This document shows positions 12,095 through 23,839 of a DNA stretch of 64,000 nt, in pieces. A model generated the notes under the pieces. That model was not told the origin of the DNA. It made no database searches and was given only the letters and a program-made list of their open reading frames with translations. Location of the stretch: contig NC_045149.1 of assembly GCF_008831285.2 (NCBI RefSeq), positions 11,968,629 to 12,032,628 of the forward strand, written 5' to 3'. Both the position numbers and the translations under genes were made by a program. The DNA is from Nymphaea colorata (Eukaryota > Streptophyta > Magnoliopsida > Nymphaeales > Nymphaeaceae). The number at the start of each line of letters is the position of its first letter. The first letter of the stretch is position 1.

Positions 12095-14742
12095 TGTTTG
12101 CATCTCAAAATTTTCATTGGTTTTGGAATGCTCCAGAAAAATGAGGTTTGATTTGAAATAGGAAAGAAAAGGGACTCGTCCGTCGGTACGAGGATTGACC
12201 GTTCCCGGTGCCTTTACCGGGGGTAATCAATCCAAGGGCTATGTTCATCATTGATGCATTTCATTTTAACTTAAACATCATTTTGATTCTATATGCGGTG
12301 TAGAAAATATTGAAAGTTTGATGTTTCAAACTTTTGAAAAGACTCTTGAAGAGTTGCTTGAAAATATGAAATATTTTGAGAAAAAAGTGGAATTAGTAAA
12401 TATCATTTGAAAAGCTTGTAAAATCATTTTGAAATCACTTTAATGTTCCCTTAAGACTTTAAGTAGGTTTGAGATTTTGCTCTAATTCGGTTACCACCTA
12501 GTAAGAGCTCCATCCCCTCTTGCTTAAGTTCTTTTAGAGATGTGCTTGTGATCATAAGTGAAATAAAGTGGGTGAGAATGCATGGATGCATTTATCCTAT
12601 ATGATTGGAAGAATGTAAAACATTCCTACCACAACATTCATCTAAGATTTTTGTTTTTGTAAATATCATATATATGAAAAAAAAGTTTTTGAAAATGGAT
12701 TGGGATTGTAGACCTATCAGGCATGAATTCAATATTGGGTCATTACTTGGTTTGTGGTCTTGATGAAGTCGGCAAATGAAAAATTAAAATCTTAAATGGT
12801 AAGATATTAAAAGAACGGAAAATATGACATCCCAAGAGAGATATAGAGAAAGAGATCTTGAAAATCATAAAATCAAATATTTAAAAGAAAGAGAGATATG
12901 TATTCATATACATATATATATATATATATATGTACATATATATGTATATATATATGTATAGATACGCATATGAAAGCTTGTAAAAAATGATGTTTAAATC
13001 AAATAGAGAAGAAAAGATCATTTTCGAAACAAAGAGAGATTTAAAAATGAAATACACATATATAATATTTATATATACGTATATGAGAATTTGTAAAAGA
13101 ATATGTTTAATCATAAAAAGAGAATGACAAAAAGAAATAGTCATGTACACATATACATATATAACATGTATATGCGTACTTGTCTTCATGATAACTAAAA
13201 TCAAGAAATGAATTAAAAATGGCCAACTTCAATTTTTGATATAGGCCGAAGGGGAACTTAGGCTCATGCAAGAACCTAAGTTAAGTCTCGAAGGCCGCAT
13301 TAGGGAAGTTTCTTTTGAAAATGTTTTGGAAAATATGATTCATATCTAAACATGGAATGTTATGATTTGGTTTGCCACAAGGGATATATTTTTTCCACCG
13401 TTGGGTATGGAAGAAAATCAAGCAATATAACAAGGCATTCGTTAGGGTTCCTAATGGGGTGATTAGAAAAGAAAATAGCGCAAAATGACATGCAAATGTG
13501 TATTAACCTGTACATATTTTGTTAAGGTTTTCCTCGGGTTGGACAAGTCCTAACCTCAAAAATCACAAGAAGAAATCTCAACCCCAAACACTCACTCTCA
13601 TCGTGCATTGGGTCATATAAATGGAAGATTAGAATATCATGCATGAGCATCATTTCAAGCATGAATGATGAATGAAGACAATATATCAAGTATATTTTTG
13701 GAGATAAATGAATATATGGATTTTGTTCCGTCTTGCTCATACTCCCAGTGCACTCAAGAGTAGCTTTTGATTCCGGATCATTTGAGCTATCTTGCATGGC
13801 TATGGGGAGATGGCAAGAGGGAAATGAAGATATGAAAAGGAAAGATTACATGATCTGAGCATGAACATAAAATATCATCTCATCTTCTCATGCTCCCGGT
13901 GCACTTGAGAATAGCCTCTTGACTCTAAAAATATAGATTGAGAGTTATCTCATATGGCCATGGGGAGAGGAAGAAGAGAGAAAAAGATGAAATGAAAATT
14001 AAGGTTTATATACCTCGGATATGAATAATATTGGAAATGCCATGGAGAGAAGAGAAAATGAAAATAGAAATAGAGGAAGATTAAATACCTCCAATGTGAT
14101 TGATATTGGAATTGATCCCTCTTTTTTTTAATGATCTTGGACTTACCTTGAATGAAGCTCCCAAGATGTTGAAGATGAAGAAAAATGGAAAGAGGAAGAG
14201 GGAGAGAGGAAGAACTCAAGAGAAACCCTAAGTTTTTAAGTGAGAATACTCTAGGGTTTCTCCCAAGGCTAACTCTTACCTAAGAGGGGAGAAGTGAGGG
14301 GTATTTATAGAGAATTTTGGAGCCAAAATTTAAAATTTGAATTCAAGAGGGAAAACTTTTTAGAGCCAAAATTCGAAATTCAAATTCAAGATTTAATTCA
14401 AGAGGGAAGAGTTTTGGAGCCAAAATTCAAAATTTGAATTCAATATTTGAATTCAAGAAGGAAGAATTTTAGAACCAAAATTCAAAATTCGAATTTTGGA
14501 TTTGAATTCAGGAGGGAAGAGTTTTAGAGCTAAAATTTGAATTCAAGATTTGAATCCAAGAGGAATGAGTTTTTGAGCCAAAATTCAAAATTTGAATTCG
14601 GCTTTGGAATTTGAATTTGGAATTCTCGATTTGGATCTAAACTTGGATTTTGGATCTAAATTTGGATTTAAAATTTATTTTAAAAATAATAGACCTAAAA
14701 TTTTAATAGCCCTCTTTTTTTGAAAAATTTGAGGTGATTACA
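12095..14742 (-). mobile_element. 2.65-kb LTR-like insertion (solo LTR copy 2) with perfect target duplication
   Basis: The element is flanked by GTGTT at 12090-12094 and again at 14743-14747, a perfect 5-bp target-site duplication. On the minus strand it begins TGTAATCACCTCAAATTT and ends GATGCAAACA, giving TG...CA ends. It has no coding region that I can support. It contains an (AT)-rich tract near 12905-13170 and, at 14310-14690, a zone of repeated AATTTGAATTC and GGATCTAAATTTGGA words. Near its 3' end (12171-12240) is a GC-richer module with two hairpins that recurs in the two sister copies. Insertion into the older copia element is direct evidence of nesting. Confidence 0.85.
12171..12240 (-). 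repeat. Conserved hairpin module of the LTR family (copy B)
   Basis: CTCGTCCGTCGGTACGAG forms one hairpin. GATTGA...TCAATC (12193-12232) encloses a second one whose core is CCCGGTGCCTTTACCGGG. The same module occurs at 5605-5680 and, reversed, at 52940-53015, always 75-160 bases from the 3' end of the LTR. Confidence 0.75.
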
Positions 14743-14747
14743 GTGTT

Positions 14748-15300
14748 GTACCTATCATTAGGGTTCCTCCAATCTTAAACAATATAGGCAATCATTTGCA
14801 ATAAAGATGAAGATGAAAAAATAGTTATTTGGTAATAGTGTTCTTGATACATCTTACGATTCTGATCATAGTCTAGGAGCATATTGGTAGTAACTTGCAA
14901 CATGGATATCATGTGTGGTAATAGATAAGTTAAGACTTCTACAAAATCTAATATAGAGTTGGATTCTCTAGGATTTCTCCTTGACTTGACTTCATCTTTA
15001 TTCCTAGTACTTCATGTGTGTCGATTATTTGGCCGTAAGAATATCTAGTTATGCTGTCAATATCATTAGCAATATCTATGAAAGTAAATATCTCTCCTAC
15101 TAAGGCAACTACAATGCCCAAGGAATGAAGTTAGATATCCCAAATCAGTCATCTTAAATTGACTTTTCAAAAAATATTGAACTTGTTTAATTACTTCATC
15201 ATCATTGTCAAGAATAAACATATCATCAAATATAAATAAGTAGTATAACTATACCAATAGAAATATCTTTAACTAACTTAGTAACATTATAATAGCATGA
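14748..15300 (-). pseudogene. Ty1/copia reverse transcriptase fragment, decayed
   Basis: The minus strand around 15110-15260 reads DDMFILDNDDEVIKQVQYF followed by LKSQFKMTDLGYL and SFLGI, the copia reverse transcriptase block after the YVDD active site. In this copy the residue before DD is lost to a stop. It is the upstream part of the copia element whose RNase H lies at 11690-12094. The segment 14748-15100 is too decayed to align by eye. Confidence 0.75.
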
Positions 15301-16859
15301 ACTAAAACCTTGATGAAAGTGATCCTTGCTAAATCAGCCAAGCCAAGCCCCACATGCTTGTTACAATCCATATAATGATTTTTTTAGGCAAAACTTTACT
15401 TTGGGAGGGGGGGGAGGGGAGCATTTGATGCCTACAAAAAAAAAAAATCTACGCATTTCTTATCCAATGAAAAATTCCTCGAATAGGGTGGAAGAAACCA
15501 CTCGTTCCAACTTTAGGTTGTATTAATGAATAAATAAAATATGTCTAGAAAAATTTTCCAATGTTTGATCGGCCTGAAAAAAAAATCTTGGGTTAAAATT
15601 TTAAGTCACCCTAACCATAAAGACAAATCATTAAGACCCACTAGTAAAAAACAAGAAACTCAATAGTCCCAAAAGAACCCTTCACACACACACAATACAC
15701 CCCTCTCTCTCGTTGTTTTGATTAATTATAAAAAAATAAAATAAATAAATTATAGCAAAGATCATAGTGAGAAAAAATAATAAAGAATAGTTTAATTCAA
15801 ATTTAAAAAGAAGTTCTAAAGTTTTTGCAAATTTCAACTCTATTAAAAAAAATGCTTGAACAAGCAAGAGTTGTGTCATGAATGCATGCAGCAACAAAAT
15901 GTTGCCACAATCCCGTTCTGCACCATGTGCCAATGGGTGTCTCCCCGTGACAGTACAGCCTGACATAAGTGCAACTAAAATTGGAGCCATCATTTTCACA
16001 CTTCAAATGCAGAACAATTGCATCATGAAGTCAATGAAAAAAATGCAACCAATTTCGCTTGATTTTGAAATGCAAAAGCGCTGGTATCGGACCAAGCATG
16101 TTATAACAACTATTGACTAAAACAACTAGTGGAACTTTTTCTTTACTAGGTAGAAATTGTCTACATTTATGAGCCTATCTGTGTATCATCACCTACATAA
16201 TTATGTTTGTGATCTTGCCACAAATATATTCAAGTAAACCTGTTTTGTTTTCATCTGTTTAAGATTACGAAACATTAAAAGAGAAATCAAATTATACATT
16301 CCTACAAGGGGTAGACCCACATGTTGGCAGTTGCCCATAATTCCACACCTTTTATTTATTTTTTGGTTTTCAAGAATTTATTTATTCATATATGTGTGCT
16401 TCGTAATTATTTGCTTAGTACTCATCAAACTTTTTTTTTATGGCTAATATTTTCTTGAATGAGTGCCCCTTGGCAAAAAAAATTTTTGGCTCCACCTCTG
16501 GTTCCTACAAATATGATATGAAGAACTTTACTTGATGCTAAGGAAACCGAAAGGGAAGACCACAATTCTGCAGCATTGGCAGTTGGCTTCCATTCTACAC
16601 TAGCCAATATCTTCATGGAGTCCATTCTCACTTATCTCTTGCCTATGAAGTGGCTTGAGAGATCCAGCTCCAGTCGACCAAATAGACATTTTTCTTGTTT
16701 TACTGAATAGAGGCTAATTTCCTTCAAAATTTAAAAATTTATATGTAAATGTTACGGTAGACTACTATGTCACTTAGGTACAATGAGAAATATTTTGAGG
16801 CATAGGTAGAAGATTTTGTTCAACAAAATTGAGAAGGTAGATGAGATTTGTCTAGCTAA
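15301..16859. other. Intergenic repeats, no gene seen
   Basis: I see no supported gene. A poly-G/A-rich patch lies near 15400. TTTTTGGCTCCACCTCTG at 16483-16500 matches the end of the hAT-like MITE family with CAGNGGNGGAGCCA termini (compare 39718-39890). Its partner end is not visible. Confidence 0.5.
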
Positions 16860-17366
16860 AAAGATCATCACCCAGAATTCATTACCTCCATAGTGGGTCA
16901 CACATGTTATGGTCACTTCATTCACTTTTGGGATGTATAATGTATACTTTCTAGTAGCCCAATCATAAATGTGGCTTCCACATTACACAAGCTCCATAGT
17001 TGGTGGAACAAATATGCAATCAATGGCAAATGATACTTATTTTGCACCATGATTTTGTTAAGTTTCTGATAATCCATAAATAAAATGACGAGCCATTATA
17101 TTTCTTTTGAAACAATATCGGTGGTCCATACAGTGTTTTCTGGTTCCTAATTATACTTCTAGTGAATATCGCATAAAGTTGTCAACAAACTAACTTCAAT
17201 TTAGGTATTGCTAGCCAATAAGGAGCTATGGAAGGTGGCCTGGCATTGGAGGCCAACTCAATTGCATGGTCTATTTGATGTTAAAGAGGGAGTTGCCTTA
17301 GTAGTTTTATATCTATCACCTCTATAAATTCCTTGAAGATAGGTGCAAGTACCTCTAGAGCTACAC
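16860..17366 (-). pseudogene. Ty3/gypsy reverse transcriptase relic
   Basis: On the minus strand, DHAIEL and RPPSIAPYWLA (about 17210-17290) are the typical lead-in to a chromovirus-type reverse transcriptase. PILFQKKYNGS, DYQKLNKIM and KYHLPLI follow across 17000-17140 with several frame changes. It is much more decayed than the CRM-like element at 19941. The Tourist-like MITE at 17370 sits immediately upstream in the element orientation. Confidence 0.7.
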
Positions 17367-17739
17367 TAATGGCCTCTTTGGATAGAAGGAAAGGGAAGTA
17401 AAGTGAGGGATGGAAAGGAAAGGCAAGGAAAGGAAATCAAGGGGAATGGAATAGGGAAGAAAAAGAGAGGAAAGGAAATACATGATTATAAAGCTTGTTT
17501 GGATATAAAGGAAAGGAAATGAAAAGAGCAATTCTTTTCTTTTCAATCCCAATCCCTTCAGTTTTGGAGGGACTGAATTTACATTGAGTTATCATTTCCT
17601 TTTCATTCCATTCATTTCCTTTCCTTTGCAACCAAACATGTTGTTTTGTTTTCCTTTCATTCCTCTTAAACAACAATCACAGGATTGACTACCTTTCCCT
17701 CCCTTTTCTTCCCTTTCCATCCATCCAAATAGGTCCTAA
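17367..17739. mobile_element. Tourist-like (PIF/Harbinger) MITE with TAA target duplication
   Basis: The ends are inverted repeats: GGCCTCTTTGGATAGAAGGA on the left and, read in reverse complement, GGACCTATTTGGATGGATGG on the right, each followed by AAGGGAAG. TAA flanks both sides (17367-17369 and 17737-17739), the usual PIF/Harbinger target. The 367-bp body is rich in GGAAAGGA and has no coding potential. It interrupts the old Ty3 relic. Confidence 0.85.
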
Positions 17740-18440
17740 GCGAAGCATCCAAATATAATTGACTTCCTTGATTGCCACCAACTGAGTTTCATTTCTGTGT
17801 TTGAGCCCTTTTTCAATTGTAGCATAGAAAGAGTTAGTTCATTTTCTTTATCATTCATTGTAGCTGATGATGGAAAAATGCTTATGAATTGTTCATTCAA
17901 AATATGAGCAACGCAAAGGTATGACATTGGAACTATGTTTGTGTGATTAAGAGCATCTATCTAGAATCAGCTTGAAGTCATCTATCTATGCTAGAGAATT
18001 AGGTTTCCCCTTCCAACCCTACAGATCCACACCCTAGGCCACTCTATAAATAGGCTTAGTTTTTTAGTTCAAAACCTTCATGCATGACTCTTCCTTCTTC
18101 AGGATGAAGCCAATCTCTTCCCCTCTTCCTTTAAGATGAAGCTATGCATAACACCAGTGTCCACTATTGGTATGATTGACTTGCCATTCATGATGATTTA
18201 TAGGTACCTGAGTCCCTTTGCAACTACAGCTGACCTCTTTACTATGCCCTTCATAGGGTTGAGCATCTCAAGTGATCTCATCTTTAGTCCTTCATCTTCA
18301 TCTACCCCTTGTATGAATTGGCAACTTGATTGGAAGAGAGATACTCATTTACAGATTTCCGTACCCGAAAGGGGCATTCATATATGTAATAGACAAATAT
18401 TTGAAGATGCTACTGTGAAAATAAAGAAACATTGAACAGC
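17740..18440 (-). pseudogene. Upstream part of decayed Ty3 element (protease/gag region), tentative
   Basis: This lies directly upstream of the reverse transcriptase relic once the MITE is set aside. It has only short frames, none with a motif I can name, so the assignment rests on position. Confidence 0.35.
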
Positions 18441-18542
18441 CCATGTGTGGCTCCACCACTGCTTGTTGGTCGCCTACTGGGTCTAAAATTTATATGATCT
18501 TGTCAACCACCAAATTACACTTGCACCATCTATAGGTGTCAA

Positions 18543-19056
18543 TAGGATGTTCACAAACCAAGTTCAAGCGAGCTGAGCTGGCTCAAACTCCACTTGACTG
18601 CATGAAGTCAAAACTTGAGCTTAGCTCAAGTTTGAGTGGACTAGCTCAAGCATTTTTAGCTTAAGCAGGCTCAACTTGGTTTTATTGACGTTTTTTAGCC
18701 ATCGGTGAATCCTTTCTTTTTTTTACTGGATTCAGCTCAAACTGAATTGATAAGCTAGATTTTACCTGAGGTGAGAAATAAAAAATTATTTTCCCAACGA
18801 ATGGTAATCTGAATGTTAGAGTTCCTAAACGTAAAGAAATCCACTAGGCTAGTTGTTCCCTTGTGATAATATTGTGACACATTTTATATACTCTTTTCCC
18901 ATGAGCTTAATCAAGCTTAACCGAGCCAAGCCCACCTAGCACGAGCTCAACTCATTAAATTAAGTGAGTTTGTTTCTTGACTCGAACTTGACTCATTTAT
19001 TAAATGAGTTGTGCTTGAGTTGAACCCAAGTTGGCTTGACTCATTGAACATCCCTA
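18543..19056. mobile_element. hAT-like MITE relic of the GAGCTCGAGC family
   Basis: The left end is TAGGATGTTCACAAACC. The right end in reverse complement is TAGGGATGTTCAATGAG. The inside is full of AGCTCAAG/GAGCTTG words, as in 25135-25509 and 27515-27945. No matching 8-bp flanks are visible. Confidence 0.5.
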
Positions 19057-19935
19057 ATCATGTGCTCTATGGCTGTGAGTGTGGTACTTAGATCTTCTAC
19101 AGTCGTCCAGCCAAATTTCTTGTTTGCCCATGGTTGTAGTCCAAACATGAGTGGGAATAGCTGATCTGCATCCATTTTGCCTAAGTTTATAGTGCTTTGC
19201 TTCTAAACACCTCCACATACTCGTGAGTTGAGCATGCCTACTTGAATTCCATAAGTTGTAATCTAGCCATGCACTCAATGAAACTTTCATAGAAAATGCT
19301 CATGCATCTCCTGCTTGTAGTCTTCCCGTGTCTCTATTGAGTAGAGACCCTTCTTAGAATCACTGACACTAGCACCATCATAGTATCTTCTGCAAAAGAA
19401 ATGTGGCCATAATCACTTATGGATTCAATGGGCTGATGTTAGTCATAGCTTGACCAATGGTGTTCTTGACTCAAACAATTGGGCCTTTTGCAATGAGTTT
19501 ATAGCTTGCCTCTTTCATTGCCTCATTTGGTGGCCTTTGGCCAGAGGCCCTATGTCTTCTACAGCCATTTCACTCATAATAGCAGCAAGCGGTTGGATCA
19601 ATAGATGCCAACTAAATACCCCACACCCCCATCTTTTAAGATGAATCCAATTGCATTGATACCACTATCACAAGCTGATAGTATCAACTTGTGTGGTGCC
19701 TTGAAGAGATGATGAGGCCAACCTTCCATATTGCAAACAATCATGGAAGCAAATAGAAAGAGGGAACCCTTGTGGGTAAACAATCAAAAAGAGAGTAAGA
19801 AAGCAAAGGAAGCAAGGACAACAGATAATTTGAAAGCAAGCCATCATTAAACAGTAGAAAGAGGTGTCCTTGGGGATAGCAATTCCCATCGATTCTGATC
19901 ATGTGCTCAAGGTCAAGTGGGGGCTGCCTTTGTTT
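19057..19935. other. Intergenic, no gene seen
   Basis: Only short unrelated frames occur. No motif was recognised. It may be 5' material of the Ty3 relic to the left. Confidence 0.4.
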
Positions 19936-19940
19936 CATAC

Positions 19941-20333
19941 TGATGCAATCTAACTTGCTTCAAACTTTTTAAAAACTAAAATAGTTACGCTAGGCAGCAA
20001 CAAAGTAGAGGAAGAGGAAAAACAAATGAAATAACACTTTTTACTTCATTTGACTTCAATGTATCATACAAAATGAATCGTCACCAATTTATATGGATGA
20101 GAGTAGCAACGGGTCGGATCCTGAACAAGTAATCCGAATCTGAATGGAAAGATACAAAATGAACATACTTACAAAATGGATCTTAAAACAAAGGCACCTC
20201 CTCTCGACTATCCTCCAGGTCCGCAGGGGATTCCACAGCTGAAGACTCATGATCTACACTGATGTCCAAAGGTGGGACCTGAGTCGGGGAACTGGACCCA
20301 GGAGAGTGATGTGCCTGGTCCTGCTCTACATCA
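19941..20333 (-). repeat. 3' LTR of the CRM-like element
   Basis: 393 bp, starting TGATGCAATCTAACTTGCTT and ending CTCTACATCA on the plus strand. It lacks about 57 bases present in the other LTR, the stretch beginning AAATATGTAAACC near 24788. The end of the pol frame lies inside it. Confidence 0.92.
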
Positions 20334-20548
20334 TTTTTCCCTGGTTGGAGAGAAGTCGTCTCCGACGAATCATTGTCACCAGAATAGGGAAACAAATTAG
20401 AAACATTGAAGATTGACGAAATTTGCCAATTCTCAGGAAGCTCACAACGACTGATACGGAAAGGGACATATTTCCTAGGATTTAACTTACTATAGGTACC
20501 AACAGGACATCGCTCAAGTTGTAGGTAGACCCAAACTTGTTGACTCAT
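20183..20548 (-). pseudogene. Pol C terminus (chromodomain-like) extending into the LTR
   Basis: The open stretch reads VWVYLQLERCPVGTYSKL and PRKYVPFRISR, then SSIFNVSNLFPYSGDN. This is the linker and chromodomain-like tail of a chromovirus integrase. It continues through the polypurine tract (encoding GKN) into the 3' LTR and ends at 20183, about 150 bases inside. The tail after GDN is acidic and Ser/Pro-rich. A 57-base deletion in this LTR changes the last residues compared with what the other LTR would encode. Confidence 0.8.
20334..20341 (-). other. Polypurine tract
   Basis: TTTTTCCC on the plus strand, GGGAAAAA on the element strand, directly abuts the 3' LTR. It would prime plus-strand synthesis. 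Confidence 0.8.
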
Positions 20549-22990
20549 CTCAAAGTTGACATATCGATGACTCCGATCAACAATGGACTTGTAGGTTTCA
20601 TAGCTCTCCTAGAGCTTCAGTTTGACTTGACAATGGACATCATGTATATACTCAATAGCACCAAGTGCTGTCAGAGCATGTTCTCCAGCACCGGGTATTG
20701 AGAAAAAGGAGTCTTCCCAGTAGAATGGTTCTCAATTATTATATGCAAACTCAGCTTGTGGTAGCAGTAAGTCCCAAGTTTTTGTATTCTTTCCTACGGG
20801 GCACCTAAGTAAGTTTCCTAGAATTCTATTGACTACTTCAATTTGGCCATCGGTCTGAGGGTGGTAAGCATTGCTGAACTGAAGTTTAGTATTTAGCAAA
20901 GATCATAGTGAACGTCAAAAATGACTCAAAAATCTCGTATCTCGATCTAATGTGATTGAATGAGGAAGTCCATGAAACTGTGCCAAATCTTTGAAATAGC
21001 AAGAGGCAACAAATTATGCATCTATTGTTTGCTTGCAGGAAATGAAAATGGTCATTTTCGAGAATCAGTCTACAACCGCCATGATTAAATCTATTTTACG
21101 GGCTATTATGGGAAGTCCAACAATGAAATCCATAGAAACATGCTCTCAAGGCTTGTCTGGAATAGGTAAAGGAGTATATAATCCACTATTTTGACTATGC
21201 CCCTTTGCAATTTGGTAAGTACAACAATATTGAACAAACTTAACAACATCCTTCCTCATCTTAGGCCAATAGTAGCATTCATCCATCAAGGAATATGTCT
21301 TATCCTGTCCAAAATGTCTCGACATTTCATCACTATGGAGCTCTGCGATAAGTTGTAATTGTAATGAGCACTGAGGGGATACACAACTTATTTCCCCGAA
21401 AAAGCTAGCCATCGTGAATGAAAAATTTGGAATCCAACAGTTGAGATGTGGTAGAGCACTTGACCCAAATGTGGCTGAAATCGTGGTGAGTATGATACAA
21501 ATACTTACAGCTTTCAAATCCAACTATCTTCACAGACATGGACATTAAGAGGTTGTTCTTTCTACTGAGGGCGTCTGCAACTCTATTGAGCTTTCCTGAT
21601 TGATCACGAATTGAGAATGTGTATTCTTGTAGGAAGTTGACCCACTTAGCATGGTGAGCTCTCATCTTCTTTTGGCAGTGGAGATACTTAAGTGTGTCAT
21701 TATTTGTATACAGGACAAATTCTTTATAGATTAAATAGTGCCTCCAATACCGAACTATCCGTACAATATAATAGAATTCCAAGTTGTAGGTAGAATACTG
21801 ACATTTTGCTCCGTTTAGTTTCACTAAAGAAAGCAACAGACCTCTTGTTTTGGCTAAGCACGGCTCCAATTCCAACCTTGGAAGCATCACATTCTACCTC
21901 AAATACCTTAGCGAAGTCTGGTAAAGCCAGTACTGGAGCATGCGTCATATGATCCTTAATAGTGCAAAAGGCATCCTCGGCCGCTGGAGTCCACCTAAAA
22001 GTTTCACCCTTGAGACACTTTGTGATAGGAGCCATGATGGTTCTGAAGCTTCAAATGAATCTCTGGTAGAAAGTGGCTAGACCATGAAAACTCCTGACAT
22101 TGCCCACTATTCTTGGCATTGGCCAATCTACGATAGCTTGCACCTTAGAGGGATTAGCTTACACTCTTTCTGACGAAACAATAAACCCTAAGAAGACAAG
22201 GTTCGAAGTGAGGAAACTACATTTCTTAACATTGACAAACAACTTTTCCTTACGCAAGGACTCTAGGACTTGATGCAGATGACCAAGATGATCAAAATTG
22301 TGAGGCTAAATACCAAAATGTCATTGAAGTACACTACAACAAACTTTCCAATGTATGACCGAAGGAGTTTGCATCATGACACTCATGAAGGTGCTAGTTG
22401 CATAGATAGTCCAAATGGCATGACTAGCCACTCATAGAGTCCATCTTGCATTTTAAACGCAGTTTTCCACTCATGTCCTTCTCGAATTCTTATGTGATGG
22501 TATCCACTTTTCAAATCAATCTTCGAAAACACTTCTTAAGTTCCTGCTAGCATATCCAACATATCATCCAATGTCGGAATAGGGAAACAGTACTTAATGA
22601 TGATCATATTGATAGCTAGACTATCCACGCACATCCGTTTCGTGCCATCTTTCTTTGGAATCAGTAAAGCTGGAACTACACACCAACTAACACTCTCTCA
22701 AATTTGAACCTTTTGCAACAATTGATTCACTTGTCTTTACAACTCAACATGCACAATGAGGTTCATTCGATAAGCCAGTAGGTTGGGTAAACTAGCTCTC
22801 GAGACAAAGTCTATAGCATGTTGAACATCCTGGTTTGGTGGAAATCCCGATGACAGATCATCTAGCATAATGTCTTGAAACTCATATTAGGAAACAACAT
22901 CGGATCCAAACCGGGTTGAAAATGGACACTTAGGTAGTATGGACCTAGATTGGAACCCATATAATCGTAGATCGGGCAGTATGGGCTCGA
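20549..22990 (-). pseudogene. CRM-like pol: reverse transcriptase, RNase H and integrase remains
   Basis: Reverse transcriptase spans about 22030-22860, with [19 protein letters not shown], then [15 protein letters not shown] and LVMPFGL. The active-site box reads VVVYFNDIL near 22310-22345, with Asn in place of the first catalytic Asp of the usual YFDD. RNase H follows ([20 protein letters not shown] at about 21850; DALSRK near 21560). The integrase zinc finger is near 21190-21330 (MSRHFGQDKTY, CYYWPKMRKDV), with one cysteine of its CxxC lost (CCTYQIAKG). The catalytic core at 20600-21140 is broken by stops. Confidence 0.85.
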
Positions 22991-23839
22991 ACTGTCATAC
23001 CCTCTCGAGTTCTCTCAAGTGGGGGTCAGGGTTCCCCCTTTCCGCATGAGGCAGAGAGGGGAAACCACCGACGGAGGGAGGGGCGCCCACCGCCTCCCAC
23101 CCGTGATGATGGTGGGTGAACGGCGGTGGCGGGTGACTCCCCCTCGGTCCACGATCTTCAACGGGAGGCAGAGCAACGGCGACGGCTGGTCGGACAGAAG
23201 CGCCGCCAGATTTTTCCCCTTCGGTTGAGCAGAACTGCTGGCGACATCGTTGCACTACCACCAACCGGCGATGTTTGCCGCACCTCTCCCTGTGCGCCGG
23301 GAGGACCCGATGCCAACGACGCTCCCTTCGTCGGACGTGGTGCTTTCAATGAAGGCCGAGACTTCTGCCTGACGATGGGAGGAGGGCGTGGCTGGTTCTC
23401 AACCTCCCCCAGACGAATACAGGAAGCTCTGGCAGGGAACCTTGGCATCTGATCTACTACACCTGCCGGCAATGGACCTCCGGCAGGGAACTCCTTCCAT
23501 TGAGACATGGGGAACTTTGTTTGCAACAGGAAGCGTCTGGTAAATTTGTGAGTTATTTTGTGTGTACTGCAAAATCGAGCAGAGCATTCCTCTGATCTTG
23601 TCCTTGATCTCATTCTTGAACTGATGGAACCTTTTGTCCATCCTCCTGGTTGCAACGTCGATCTTCCTAGTTACGACAGCAAGAACCTATCTAATGTGGG
23701 TGATCTCAGAGTCGTGCTTTGCCACGGTCTATTGTAAGAATTCTTGACTTTCTTCTTCAGATTCATTCGACTGCATGATTTCTGTTGGATTTTCTTCATT
23801 TGCATTGGATGCAAACTCTGCAACTTTTTTTCCTGTAGC
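22991..23839 (-). pseudogene. Gag region of the CRM-like element, 3' of the MITE
   Basis: The minus strand reads EFASNANEENPTEIMQSNES, then EEESQEFLQ, TVAKHDSEITHIR and RKIDVATRRMDKRFHQF, a hydrophilic, coiled-coil-like N terminus suited to gag. Stops occur at 23729 and nearby. 22995-23400 is unusually GC-rich and Pro/Arg-rich in all frames, and its origin is unclear. Confidence 0.6.

Noticed and set aside
12171-12240. Hammerhead ribozyme of the kind found in plant retrozyme LTRs
   Set aside because: GGACGAGTCC in the element orientation looked suggestive, but the CUGAUGA core and the GAAA strand are not both present in any of the three copies.
22995-23655. GC-rich open frames on both strands as a possible host gene
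   Set aside because: They lie between the LTRs of the CRM-like element in the gag region, have no host domain, and are open in several phases because of GC richness.
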